Positions 8,970 through 19,000 of a stretch of DNA of 64,000 nucleotides are shown here, in pieces. The notes below the pieces were generated by a model that was not told where the DNA came from, did not search any database, and was given only the letters and a program-made list of their open reading frames with translations. The position numbers were made by a program, and so were the translations under genes. Position 1 is the stretch's first letter. Every line of letters starts with the position of its first letter. The DNA is from Ideonella sp. MAG2 (GTDB lineage Bacteria > Pseudomonadota > Gammaproteobacteria > Burkholderiales > Burkholderiaceae_C), in contig PTEU01000001.1 in assembly GCA_004359425.1 (NCBI GenBank), positions 1,121,914-1,185,913 on the forward strand, read 5' to 3'.

Positions 8970-10277
8970 TCACTTGGGCCGCTGGTCGATCACCCGCCGA
9001 GCCTTGCCCACCAAGGTGCGCTCCACCGATTCCGGGTCGCCAACCTTGACGCGGGTGGATACCCCCACCAGGGTCTTGATGCGGTGTTGCAACTCTTTGG
9101 CCATGGCGTTGCGGTCGGCTTGCAGGTGGGTGGGCAGCACCTCGCAGCGCACCTCTACCTCATCGAGCAAGCCTTCACGGCTGACGACGATTTGATACTG
9201 GCCGCTCAGGCCTTCGGTTTGCAGCACCAACTCTTCGACCTGGGTTGGGAACATGTTCACGCCCCGGATGATCAGCATGTCGTCCGAGCGGCCCACGATC
9301 TTGCCAATGCGGCGCATGCTGCGCGAGGTGGGCGGCAGTAGGCGGGTCAGGTCGCGTGTGCGATATCGGATGACCGGGAAGGCCTCTTTGGTGAGGGTGG
9401 TGAACACCAACTCGCCCTCTTCACCGTCGGCCACGGGCTCGCCGGTTTCGGGGTTGATGATCTCGGGGTAGAAGTGGTCTTCCCAAATCACCGGGCCGTC
9501 TTTGCTCTCCACGCACTCGCTGGCCACGCCCGGACCCATCACTTCAGATAGGCCGTAAATGTCGACCGCGTCGATGTCGGCATCGGCTTGGATCTGGCGG
9601 CGCATCTCGTCCGTCCAGGGCTCGGCCCCGAAGATGCCGACCTTGACCGACATCTCGCGCGGGTCGCGCCCTTGGCGGCGGAACTCCTCAATGATCACCT
9701 GCATATAGCTGGGCGTGACCATGATGATGTCGGGCTGGAAGTCGGTGATCAACTGCACCTGCTTCTCGGTTTGGCCACCGGACATGGGGATGACGGTGCA
9801 GCCCAGCTTCTCGGCACCGTAGTGGGCACCCAAGCCGCCGGTGAAGAGGCCGTAGCCATAGGCAATGTGGATGATGTCCCCCGCGCGGCCACCGGCGGCG
9901 CGGATGGAGCGGGCCACCAAGCCGGCCCACATGTCGATGTCGTTTTGGGTATAGCCCACCACCGTGGGCTTGCCGGTGGTGCCCGACGACGCATGCACCC
10001 GCACCACGCGCTCGCGCGGCACCGCAAACATGCCAAAAGGGTAGTTGGCGCGCAGGTCGTGCTTGGTGGTGAAGGGGAACTTGGCGATGTCGGCCAAGGT
10101 CTTTAGGTCATCCGGGTGCACGCCCTTGGCGTCAAAGGCTCGGGCGTAATGCGGCACATTGGCATACACATGCTGCAGCGTGGCCTTCAGGCGCTTGAGT
10201 TGCAGGGCTTGGATCTCGTCGCGGCTGGCGCGCTCGATGGGCTCCAAATCGCCAGGGGCAGGGTGCTTGACTGTCAT
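8970..10277 (-). CDS. paaK: Phenylacetate--CoA ligase
   Basis: 435 residues, the usual length of the family. It activates phenylacetate with ATP and CoA to phenylacetyl-CoA, the first committed step of the aerobic hybrid paa pathway. Visible motifs: adenylation P-loop VHASSGTTGKPTVVGYT at about residue 94, GAEPWTDEMR, DIYGLSEVMGPGVASEC, the YRTRDLT motif and the C-terminal hinge/lysine region (GRSDDMLIIRGVNMFPTQVE and VGKARRVIDQRPK). The gene lies between paaI and the TetR gene on the same strand. A palindromic repeat fills the 126 bases between it and paaI. A cytoplasmic enzyme with all key motifs intact. Confidence 0.96.
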   Translation of the reverse strand: MTVKHPAPGDLEPIERASRDEIQALQLKRLKATLQHVYANVPHYARAFDAKGVHPDDLKTLADIAKFPFTTKHDLRANYPFGMFAVPRERVVRVHASSGTTGKPTVVGYTQNDIDMWAGLVARSIRAAGGRAGDIIHIAYGYGLFTGGLGAHYGAEKLGCTVIPMSGGQTEKQVQLITDFQPDIIMVTPSYMQVIIEEFRRQGRDPREMSVKVGIFGAEPWTDEMRRQIQADADIDAVDIYGLSEVMGPGVASECVESKDGPVIWEDHFYPEIINPETGEPVADGEEGELVFTTLTKEAFPVIRYRTRDLTRLLPPTSRSMRRIGKIVGRSDDMLIIRGVNMFPTQVEELVLQTEGLSGQYQIVVSREGLLDEVEVRCEVLPTHLQADRNAMAKELQHRIKTLVGVSTRVKVGDPESVERTLVGKARRVIDQRPK

Positions 10278-10302
10278 GGGGCTAATCTCTGATTCAATCG
10301 TT

Positions 10303-10406
10303 TAGGACTAACGCAAACCAGGCAGGGCGTTGTTGCTTCGGCTTGCCGTACTGGGTGTACTGTCTGCGCCTTCGCGCCTAGCCTTGCCTGCTTTGCTTCA
10401 GTCCTA
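10303..10406. repeat. 104-bp imperfect inverted-repeat element between paaI and paaK
   Basis: The outer arms are 26 bases each: TAGGACTAACGCAAACCAGG... at 10303 and the complement of ...CTGCTTTGCTTCAGTCCTA ending at 10406, about 22 of 26 matching. The inner part also has complementary blocks (GCCGTACTGGGTGTACTG). The right end coincides with the paaI stop codon (CTA on the plus strand). This has the form of a dispersed non-coding palindromic (REP- or MITE-like) element. It would fold in the paa transcript and could act as a processing or stability element. No second copy is in this window. Confidence 0.65.
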
Positions 10407-10853
10407 TGGGGAGGTGGTGGGCAGCAGCGGCTTGCCCTTGAGTGTGTACGAGCGGCCACGGAAGATGGCCACGCGCACCCCAGCCTGGTTGGTCACGGTG
10501 ATGTCGTACACCCCCGTGCGACCGGACTTGCTTTGCTCCACGGCGGTGGCCGTCAGCACATCGCCCTGGCGGGCGGGGGCCATGATGTTCACATCGAAGC
10601 CGGAGGCCACGGTGATCTCGTTATAGGCATTGCAGGCAAAGGCAAAGGCCGAATCGGCCAAGGTGGTGATCAGCCCGCCGTGGCAGGTGTCGTGCCCATT
10701 GAGCATGTCCTCGCGCACCGTCATGCTCAGCACCGCGCCACCGGGGCTGACGGCCTGGATCTGCATGCCCAGCGCTTTGGAAGCGCGGTCATTGGCCCAC
10801 ATGGCATCGCGGCAGGCCTCGGCCACGCGCTGGGCGTCTGTCTTGGCATCCAT
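10404..10853 (-). CDS. paaI: Hydroxyphenylacetyl-CoA thioesterase PaaI
   Basis: 149-residue hot-dog fold thioesterase. The family signature HGGLITTLADSAFAFACN is present at about residues 57-74, with the preceding NGHDTC segment and the substrate-tunnel motif SGRTGVYDITVTNQ. PaaI hydrolyses stalled ring-hydroxylated or epoxidised CoA intermediates and so protects the CoA pool during phenylacetate breakdown. Its start is 1 base from the paaG stop, so the two are co-translated. The stop codon is embedded in the right end of a palindromic repeat. Confidence 0.95.
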   Translation of the reverse strand: MDAKTDAQRVAEACRDAMWANDRASKALGMQIQAVSPGGAVLSMTVREDMLNGHDTCHGGLITTLADSAFAFACNAYNEITVASGFDVNIMAPARQGDVLTATAVEQSKSGRTGVYDITVTNQAGVRVAIFRGRSYTLKGKPLLPTTSP

Positions 10854-10854
10854 C

Positions 10855-11649
10855 TCATCGGTCCTTGAACTGCGGCGCGCGCTTTTGCTGGAAGGCCGCT
10901 ACGCCTTCGCGGAAGTCATGCGCATGGCCCAGCTCGCGCTGCCAATGGTCTTCCAGGCTCAGGGCCTGCTCCAGCGTCATCTGGGCGGCTTCATCCAGGG
11001 TGCGGCGGGTGGCGGCCAAAGCCTTGGAGGGCATGGCGGCCAGGCGGCTGGCCAAGGCTTGAACGGTGGCCGCGAGCTGATCGTCGTCCACGCATTGCCA
11101 AATCATGCCCATGCGCTCGGCGGCCTCGGCGCTGAGCTTGTCGCCCGTCATGGCCAAGCCGAGGGCGCGTGCGCGGCCCACCACGCGGGGCAGCAGCCAG
11201 GTGCCGCCGCAGTCGGGGATCAGGCCGATCTTGGAAAAGGCCTGGATGAAGTTGGCCGAGCGCGCGGCAATGGCCATGTCGCAGCACAGGGCCAAGTTGG
11301 CACCCGCACCGGCAGCCACCCCATTGACCATGGCGATGACCGGCACCGGCATGGCCTGGATGCGCAAGACCAGTGGGCGGTAGTGCGCCTCAATGACCGC
11401 ACCCACGTCGACCTTGCCTTGGGCATCGGGCAGCATGGCGGGGTCGTTCAAATCTTGCCCGGCGCAAAATCCACGGCCCGCACCAGTCAGCACCACGGCT
11501 CGCACCTCGGGGTTGGCGGCGGCGTCATCCAAAGCTTGGCGCAGTTCGGCATGCAAGGCGGCCGTCAAACTGTTCAGGGCTTGGGGGCGGTTCAGCGTGA
11601 GCGTGCGCACGGCACCGCTGTGGCTCACCAACACCAGGGCTTCAGACAT
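10855..11649 (-). CDS. paaG: 2-(1,2-epoxy-1,2-dihydrophenyl)acetyl-CoA isomerase PaaG
   Basis: 264-residue crotonase-fold enzyme that isomerises ring-epoxide phenylacetyl-CoA to the oxepin form. Motifs: VVLTGAGRGFCAGQDLND for CoA binding and oxyanion hole one, and NGVAAGAGANLALCCDMAIA for oxyanion hole two, plus the catalytic-Asp segment GLIPDCGGTWLLPR. I chose the ATG at 11649 because AAGGAG lies 6 bases upstream and the protein begins MSEALV; the open frame continues upstream without homology. It is the first gene of the leftward paa operon, directly behind a TetR-type operator. Confidence 0.95.
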   Translation of the reverse strand: MSEALVLVSHSGAVRTLTLNRPQALNSLTAALHAELRQALDDAAANPEVRAVVLTGAGRGFCAGQDLNDPAMLPDAQGKVDVGAVIEAHYRPLVLRIQAMPVPVIAMVNGVAAGAGANLALCCDMAIAARSANFIQAFSKIGLIPDCGGTWLLPRVVGRARALGLAMTGDKLSAEAAERMGMIWQCVDDDQLAATVQALASRLAAMPSKALAATRRTLDEAAQMTLEQALSLEDHWQRELGHAHDFREGVAAFQQKRAPQFKDR

Positions 11650-11670
11650 CGGAGGCTCCTTAATTAATAT

Positions 11671-11715
11671 ACCGACCGGTCGGTTAATGATAGGCAGGGC
11701 CACCGTTGGATGCAA
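11671..11715 (-). promoter_or_regulatory. paaG promoter with TetR (PaaR) operator
   Basis: On the minus strand TTGCAT (11710-11715) and TATCAT (11687-11692) are separated by 17 bases and make a good sigma-70 promoter. Immediately downstream is a perfect 14-base palindrome, ACCGACCGGTCGGT (11671-11684), of the type bound by TetR-family PaaR regulators. Binding there would block the start region. The paaG Shine-Dalgarno site follows within 20 bases. Confidence 0.75.
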
Positions 11716-11884
11716 GACAAAGCGCCGCTGTTCAGACTGGGGGTTTCCACTAGAGCGCCCTGGCGTAGGCGGCTTGAACGAGACTTTTCGCACCGCTGGG
11801 TGGCAGGGCCGAGGTTTTGCACAGGCTAGACTGTTGGATTCGCCGGGCGAGGCCCGGCTCTGAACGCATTGAGGGAGTCTTGGC

Positions 11885-13288
11885 ATGAGCAGAGTGGGTT
11901 TGTGGGTGGCTGGCGGCGCGGTGGCCTTGGTGGCCGCCGGTGCAGCAGGCACGGTGGTGTCGGGCAACAAAATTGAGGCCAAGCTGACCACCGAAACCAA
12001 GCAGATGTTGGAGAAGCTGGCCCCTCTGGTGACGGTGCAAGACCTCAAGTACGACAAGACATTTACCGGCGCTACCCGCACGCTGACCCTGAAGTTAGGC
12101 TGTGGCGACACCAGCTTTCCGCTGACCTGGCGCGACCGCATTCAACATGGCCCCTTGCCGGGTTTTCAGAGCGTGGGCGGGGCCGTCATCGACTCTGAGT
12201 TTGTGCTGACCGACGAGGTCAAGGCCAAGCTCAAAGAAACCGTGGGCCTGGAAGCCGCACCCTTGACCGTGCATTCCGTGGTCAGCCTAGGGGGGGACAT
12301 CACCAGCGACATGAACATGCCTGCCATCAAAGCCAAGCTGCCCGACGGCACGCAACTGAGCTGGCAAGGTTTGACGGCACGCAGCGTGCAAAACGGCAAC
12401 GATATGCGCTACGACATGGCCATGCCCAATGTGGAAATAGTGAACGCTGACACGGGCGCGGTGGTGAAGATGGTGGGCTTCAAGTCCAGCGGCAACACCA
12501 GCCTGGGCAAGTATTGGTGGGCCTCGCCCGGTACGGCCTCGGGCGAGCTCGCCAGCTTCGAATTTGCCGCCAAGCCTGAAGCGGGCGACCCGATGAAGCT
12601 GATGATGACCGGTGCCAAGTTCAGCTCCAAGCTCAGCGTAGAGGGCGACTTACTCTCCACCGCCACCGAAGGGACTGCGGCGCTGGATGTCAATGGGCAC
12701 AAGGTCGACAAAGTGCTCTGGCAGGAGTCCATGAAGCGCATTCACCTGCCCACCCTCGAAGCCATTGCCCTGTCCTTCATCAACAAAGAGAACATGGGCC
12801 TGATGTGCCAGGGCGAAGCCGGCAAGGCCGCCCTGGAGCAAAAAATCCAGCAAGTCGCGGCTGAATTGCCCCCTAAGCTGTTGGCCTTGCTGCCCCATAA
12901 CCCCGAGTACGGCATCGACAAAGTGGCGGCCACCTACCAAGGCAAGGAAGGCGAGTTTGGCTATTCCTTGGGCACCCAGGGCGTGACGGCAGACGACGTG
13001 AAGCCCGAGGCCATGAACCCCATGGCCTTGATTCAGAAAGTGGTGGCCAGCGCTCATGTCAAGCTCCCCACAGCTTGGCTGCGCGCCATTGCTGATGCCA
13101 CCAAGGATGATGGCGAGGCACCGACCGACGAGGCCATTAACGCCATGATTGAACCCGCCATTGCCAAAGGCTTGGTGGTTCGCGAAGGTGACTTCTTGGT
13201 GGCCAAGGCCAGCATTAAAAATGGCGCGGCCATGTTGAACGGCAAGCCCGTGCCGCTACCAGGCATGCCGCCAGTTGGGCAAAATTAA
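11885..13288 (+). CDS. DUF945 (YdgA-like) family protein
   Basis: 467 residues. An N-terminal hydrophobic segment (about residues 5-27, LWVAGGAVALVAAGAAGTVV) anchors or exports the protein; the rest is a beta-rich domain with the DUF945 pattern: HGPLPGF near residue 90, a KLPDGTQLSWQGL block, and a C-terminal MNPMALIQKVVASAHVKLPT segment. Function of the family is unknown; E. coli YdgA is an envelope protein. The gene stands alone: the divergent paa promoter is upstream and a strong terminator lies 22 bases downstream. Confidence 0.8.
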   Translation: MSRVGLWVAGGAVALVAAGAAGTVVSGNKIEAKLTTETKQMLEKLAPLVTVQDLKYDKTFTGATRTLTLKLGCGDTSFPLTWRDRIQHGPLPGFQSVGGAVIDSEFVLTDEVKAKLKETVGLEAAPLTVHSVVSLGGDITSDMNMPAIKAKLPDGTQLSWQGLTARSVQNGNDMRYDMAMPNVEIVNADTGAVVKMVGFKSSGNTSLGKYWWASPGTASGELASFEFAAKPEAGDPMKLMMTGAKFSSKLSVEGDLLSTATEGTAALDVNGHKVDKVLWQESMKRIHLPTLEAIALSFINKENMGLMCQGEAGKAALEQKIQQVAAELPPKLLALLPHNPEYGIDKVAATYQGKEGEFGYSLGTQGVTADDVKPEAMNPMALIQKVVASAHVKLPTAWLRAIADATKDDGEAPTDEAINAMIEPAIAKGLVVREGDFLVAKASIKNGAAMLNGKPVPLPGMPPVGQN

Positions 13289-13310
13289 GCCCACCCCAAA
13301 TAAGCTGAAA

Positions 13311-13338
13311 GCCCCCCGCGCACACCGGGGGGTTTTTC
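13311..13338 (+). terminator. Terminator after the DUF945 gene
   Basis: The stem CCCCCCG...CGGGGGG with a short GCACAC-type loop is followed by TTTTTC, a canonical Rho-independent terminator 22 bases after the stop codon. Confidence 0.9.
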
Positions 13339-13577
13339 TTTGAAGTGGCCATTTCAGCGTGCAGCCGGAACATTCTTAAGAAACCTTAACGAGGTAATTG
13401 GGTGAAAAACTTTGGACCTTCAACGCAGGGACGTTGAACCCATTTTTCCCAGGTAACAAGGCGGCCAAAGACCCTCTAGACAAGGTTGGACCGATGTCGG
13501 AGTTGCTTGTTTGGATAAGTGAAAGTTGCACATTTGACGTATATCCTCGACGCACAAGCATCAATGAGGACGACGTC

Positions 13578-13817
13578 ATGGCCCTGCCCCAAACCAAGAT
13601 TTTTCTGAGCAACGCCTACGCCAGCGGTGGCGCGGTGCGCTTCTTGCCGAACGCCGCAGGGGACTTCGGCCTCAACGCCAGCGCCTACACCGGTGCGCCC
13701 TGGTTGAGTGGCATCCTGGACCTTAACGGTGACGGCGTCGATGACCTCATCTTTGGTGCCCCTGGCGACGACGACAAAGCGGTGGACGCCGGGCGCGTGT
13801 TCGTGCAACTGGCATGA
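13578..13817 (+). CDS. FG-GAP repeat N-terminal fragment of the RTX surface protein
   Basis: 79 residues. The start ATG at 13578 follows a GAGG-like site (TGAGGACGACGTC). The fragment contains one FG-GAP/integrin-alpha type repeat with its calcium loop: DLNGDGVDDLIFGAPGDDD. Such blades normally come in runs of several. Here the frame stops after one repeat (VFVQLA), and the RTX protein begins in another frame 4 bases earlier. An ATGA overlap is formally possible. However, a lone beta-propeller blade is not a domain, so I infer that several blades were lost at about 13815, in line with other breakpoints in this window. Confidence 0.6.
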   Translation: MALPQTKIFLSNAYASGGAVRFLPNAAGDFGLNASAYTGAPWLSGILDLNGDGVDDLIFGAPGDDDKAVDAGRVFVQLA

Positions 13818-16027
13818 TCTATGCCTTTGGTGGCAATGACGTGGTGACGGCAGATGTTGGCCACGACAGCGTGGACGGTGGCAGCGGACACGACACCTTG
13901 GCGGGTGGCAGCGGAAACGACACCTTGGATGGTGGAACCGGGAATGATTCGTTGCTGGGGGAGGCCGGGGATGATGTTTATGTGGTCGACAGTAGCTCGG
14001 ATGTCGTCACCGAAGGTGTCGGCGAGGGCAACGACACGATACGGTCTTCGATCTTCCTCACCCTGGCCGCCAATGTAGAGAACCTGGTCTTGACGGGTGT
14101 GTCCTTGCAGGGCACAGGTAACGCACTCGCCAACGTCATCACCGGCGGTGCGGGCCATGACTCGATCGATGGCGGCGTGGGCGCCGACACCTTGCTGGGC
14201 GGCCTGGGCAATGACGTCTACATTGTTGACGACGCAGGCGATGTGGTGACGGAAAACGCAGCAGCCGGTCTAGACACGGTGGTCAGCTCGGTGGACTACA
14301 CCCTGACGGCCAATGTAGAGACCTTGGCGCTGGTCGGCGAAGCCCGCCGCGGCACCGGCAACGACGCCGCCAACACGCTGAACGGCACGGCAGGCAATGA
14401 CGTGCTGGATGGCGCAGGCGGTGTGGACACCATGAACGGTGGCCTGGGTGACGATACCTATGTGATCAGCCAGGTGGGCGACGTGGCCATCGAGGCCGTG
14501 GGCGGTGGCACCGATACCGTGGTGGCCCACATCAACACCGTCTTGGGGGCCAACCTCGAAAACCTGACCTTGGCAGGGGCAGCCAGCAGCGGCACGGGCA
14601 ATGTGCTGAACAACCTGATCATCGGCAACATCAGCAACGACACCCTCGACGGCGAAGCCGGTGCAGACACGCTGCGCGGAGGCGCGGGGGATGACCTCTA
14701 CAAGGTTGACAACGCGGCCGATCAGATCGAGGAGCTGGCTGGCGAGGGCGTAGACACCGTTTGGGCCAGCGTGGATTACAGCCTCAGCGCCACCGAGGTC
14801 GAGAAGCTGATGTTGCTGGGCACCGCCCATATGGGCACCGGCAACGGCGTGGACAACGTCATCACCGGCACGGCCGCCAACGACACCTTGGATGGCGCGG
14901 CAGGTGCAGACACCTTGATCGGCGGTGCCGGAGACGACCTCTATGTGGTGAATGTGGCCACGGATGTGGTGACCGAGCTGGCCGCAGGCGGCAGCGACAC
15001 CGTCCGCGCCCTGGGTGACTACACCCTGGGCGCCGAGGTCGAGTCCATGGAGGTCTGGGGTGAAGGCACGGTGGGCACCGGCAATGCACTGAACAACCTC
15101 ATGACGGGGTCGGCCGGTGGGCAGCGCCTGAATGGTGCCGAGGGACAGGACACGCTGGACGGTGGCACGGGTGCGGACACCTTGGCGGGTGGCCTGGGCG
15201 ACGACAGCTACTACGTCGATAACGTCGGTGATGTGGTGATCGAGGCCGCCGAAGAAGGCGTCGATACGCTCTATGCGAGCGTGGACTTGGCCAGCACGCC
15301 TGACGGCATCGAAGTGGTTCGCCTCACGGGGGATGCCCACCAAGTGGGCGGCAATGCCGGTAACAACCGCCTGGCGGGTGGCACGGGCGACGACGACATT
15401 GACGGCGGCGAGGGCGACGACACCTTGCTGGGTGGTGATGGCAATGACCGCTTGGTGTCCCATGCCGGATTTGACACCCTGGCCGGTGGCTCGGGCGATG
15501 ACCGCTACGTCATCTCGGGCGGCAGCGTTCACCTGGAAGACTTCTTGGGCCACGACACCTTGGACGCCAGCGAGTCTTGGGACGACAACTACATCGACCT
15601 CTCGGGCGTGGACATCAGCCACATCGACGACCATGACTGCGACCCTGGCCACGGTGGCACCGAGCTGCCCTTGGATGTGCAGTTCCTGCAAGACCTCTCA
15701 GGCTCTTTTGGCGATGACATCGCCACCGTGCGCGGCTTGGTGCCCAGCATCGTGACGGCCTTGCGTGCCGTGCAGCAAGACAGCGTGTTCGGGGCCTCAA
15801 CCTTCATCGACAAACCCGTTTCTCCGTTTGGCATTGGCGGCGAATGGGTCTATCGCATGCCTCAAGGCCTGACCAGCAATGAAAATCTGCTCACGGCGGC
15901 CTACAACGCCATTGTGATTGGCAATGGCAATGATGAGCCCGAGGCACAGATCGAGTCTCTGATGCAACTGGCCCTGCATGCACAAGACGTGGGTTTCAGA
16001 ACGGACGCCGGCCGCTTTGTAGTGCTG
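13814..16027 (+). CDS. RTX (hemolysin-type calcium-binding repeat) protein with VWA domain, first segment
   Basis: Nonapeptide calcium-binding repeats dominate residues 1-560: GGSGHDTLAGGSGNDTLDGG, GGAGDDLYVV and many relatives, interleaved with 'VENLVLTG...GTGNALANVITG' beta-roll linkers. A VWA domain starts at about residue 625 with an intact MIDAS motif, DLSGSF. RTX proteins are exported by type I secretion and fold on calcium outside the cell. The open frame runs on to 16048, but its last residues (LSLIHI) are translated mosaic-end sequence, so I end the natural part at 16027. Removing 16028-16976 restores one continuous frame into the next segment. Confidence 0.8.
15176..16027 (+). repeat. 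RTX/VWA segment, copy 1 of an artefactual duplication
   Basis: These 852 bases recur without any difference seen at 16125-16976 (offset 949). The translated strings of the two copies match residue for residue. This copy joins naturally to upstream sequence and ends at the mosaic-end palindrome. Confidence 0.9.
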
Positions 16028-16065
16028 CTGTCTCTTATACACATCTAGATGTGTATAAGAGACAG
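16028..16065. other. Back-to-back Tn5/Nextera mosaic ends (library artefact)
   Basis: A perfect 38-base palindrome made of CTGTCTCTTATACACATCT (16028-16046) followed by its exact reverse complement (16047-16065). This is the 19-bp hyperactive Tn5 mosaic end used in tagmentation libraries. No transposase or natural Tn5 sequence is attached. It marks a ligation or template-switch chimera. Confidence 0.97.
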
Positions 16066-19000
16066 GCAATGACGTGGTGACGGCAGATGTTGGCCACGAC
16101 AGCGTGGACGGTGGCAGCGGACACGACACCTTGGCGGGTGGCCTGGGCGACGACAGCTACTACGTCGATAACGTCGGTGATGTGGTGATCGAGGCCGCCG
16201 AAGAAGGCGTCGATACGCTCTATGCGAGCGTGGACTTGGCCAGCACGCCTGACGGCATCGAAGTGGTTCGCCTCACGGGGGATGCCCACCAAGTGGGCGG
16301 CAATGCCGGTAACAACCGCCTGGCGGGTGGCACGGGCGACGACGACATTGACGGCGGCGAGGGCGACGACACCTTGCTGGGTGGTGATGGCAATGACCGC
16401 TTGGTGTCCCATGCCGGATTTGACACCCTGGCCGGTGGCTCGGGCGATGACCGCTACGTCATCTCGGGCGGCAGCGTTCACCTGGAAGACTTCTTGGGCC
16501 ACGACACCTTGGACGCCAGCGAGTCTTGGGACGACAACTACATCGACCTCTCGGGCGTGGACATCAGCCACATCGACGACCATGACTGCGACCCTGGCCA
16601 CGGTGGCACCGAGCTGCCCTTGGATGTGCAGTTCCTGCAAGACCTCTCAGGCTCTTTTGGCGATGACATCGCCACCGTGCGCGGCTTGGTGCCCAGCATC
16701 GTGACGGCCTTGCGTGCCGTGCAGCAAGACAGCGTGTTCGGGGCCTCAACCTTCATCGACAAACCCGTTTCTCCGTTTGGCATTGGCGGCGAATGGGTCT
16801 ATCGCATGCCTCAAGGCCTGACCAGCAATGAAAATCTGCTCACGGCGGCCTACAACGCCATTGTGATTGGCAATGGCAATGATGAGCCCGAGGCACAGAT
16901 CGAGTCTCTGATGCAACTGGCCCTGCATGCACAAGACGTGGGTTTCAGAACGGACGCCGGCCGCTTTGTAGTGCTGTTCACCGATGCGCCCTTCCATCAA
17001 GCCGGGGACGGTGCCGCAGGCGGCATCTTCACGCCCAACAACGGTGATGCATTCACACCTGGTGACGGTGCCCTGGAAGACTACCCCGTCATTCAACAGG
17101 TCAAGGCGGCGCTGGAAGCCGCCAATATCATCCCGATTTTTGCGATAGCTGGTAACTACGAGAGCATCTATCGGAACTTGGCCGCCGATCTGGGCCGTGG
17201 CGAAGTGGTGACCTTGACTGCCGACAGCAGCAACATCGTCGACGCGATTCTGGAAGGCTTAGACGAGGCCACCACCACTCATATTGAAGATGCCGAAGGC
17301 GGCCACGGCAACGACACCTTGCGCGGCGGCAGCGACGACAACCATCTGTGGGGCCACGATGGCCATGATCTGCTGCTGGGCATGCTGGGCAACGACAAGC
17401 TCGAAGGCGGCCGGGGTAACGATACTTTGAGTGGCGGTGTGGGCCAAGACACGGCTGTCTTTGCCGGTCAATGGCGAGACTTCGACGCCAGCCTGGCGGC
17501 TGACGTGCTGACCCTGACTGACCGCCGTGTGGACGGCCAAGGCAGCGACCAAGTCGACACCGTCGAGACCATCACTTTCGACAACGGCAGCTTTGCGCTG
17601 GCCAGTGTCTTGAACGTGGGGCCCGTGGCTCAGGACGATGTGGGCACCAGCTTGGTCGAGGGCAGCAGCACCGCCCCTGGCGTGCCCACCGCCCAAGGCG
17701 ATGTGCTGGCCAATGACAGCGACGCCAACCTGGCCACCGTCGGCTTGGGCGAAACTTTGCAAGTGGCCGGTCTGAGAACTGGCAACCTGGGTGCCGGTGG
17801 CGCCTGGCTGGCGGTGGGTGGGGTGGTGCAAGGCAGCTACGGCAGCGTGACGGTGCAGGCCGATGGCAGCTATGTCTACAGCCTGGACAACACTTTGGCG
17901 GCGACTCAGGCCTTGAATGATGGCGATGTCGTGCAAGAGGTCTTCAGCGTTCGGGTCGTGGATGCCCATGGTGCTGAATCCCTCTCCGAGCTGCGCTTCG
18001 ACATTCAAGGCACCACCGATCCCATCCCCACCGTCATCACCCCACAGGCCGATAGCCTGCTGGTCACCATCGGTTTGGCCAGCAGCCTGGGGGCTGCCCA
18101 ACTGCTGAACAACGACAGCGTCAACCCAGCGCTGAGTTTGGCGGTCACCGGCGTTTCAAACGCCGTCAATGCCACGGTCAGCCTGGTCGATGGGCAATTG
18201 CTGGTGACGGCCAGCAAGGCCACTGGCGGCTTTGACTATCAAGTGACCGCTAGCGACGGCACCCAGGCCACGGGCCATGTCAACCTTAGCGGTGTCACCA
18301 CCAACAAGAGTGCCAACGTGGTGACGGCCGCTGCCAGCTTCACTGCTGCCGACCTTCAAGGCCAGGCTGGCAATGACAAACTCACTGGCGAAGGCGGTGA
18401 GGACCGCCTGCTGGGAGGTTTGGGCAATGACACCTTGAACGGCGCGGGCGGTGCGGATGCGCTGTATGGCAACGCAGGCAACGACCAGTATGTGGTGGAC
18501 AACGTGGGCGACTTGGTTCTGGAGATATTGGGCGAGGGCACGGATGTGGTGCTGACCGACTTGGCCCTGTACACCCTAACCCAGAACGTTGAGAACCTGA
18601 CGGCCACTGGCTTGGGTGGCCTGAACGGCAGTGGCAACAGCTTAGGCAACCTGCTGACCGGCGCAGGTGGCAATGACGTGCTGCATGGCCTGGACGGCAA
18701 AGACACCCTGAACGGCGGCGCAGGCAACGATGTGTTGCACGGTGGCGCGGGTGCGGACACCTTGGCGGGTGGCCTGGGCGACGACAGCTACTACGTCGAT
18801 AACGTCGGTGATGTGGTGATCGAGGCCGCCGAAGAAGGCGTCGATACGCTCTATGCGAGCGTGGACTTGGCCAGCACGCCTGACGGCATCGAAGTGGTTC
18901 GCCTCACGGGGGATGCCCACCAAGTGGGCGGCAATGCCGGTAACAACCGCCTGGCGGGTGGCACGGGCGACGACGACATTGACGGCGGCGAGGGCGACGA

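Noticed and set aside
10630..11667. A 345-codon plus-strand ORF over paaI/paaG
   Set aside because: Shadow of two well-recognised genes on the other strand; no homology or ribosome site.
14270..15691. A long minus-strand ORF of 473 codons opposite the RTX repeats
   Set aside because: It is a shadow of the Asp/Gly-rich plus-strand repeats, with repetitive Val/Ala/His composition and no ribosome site.
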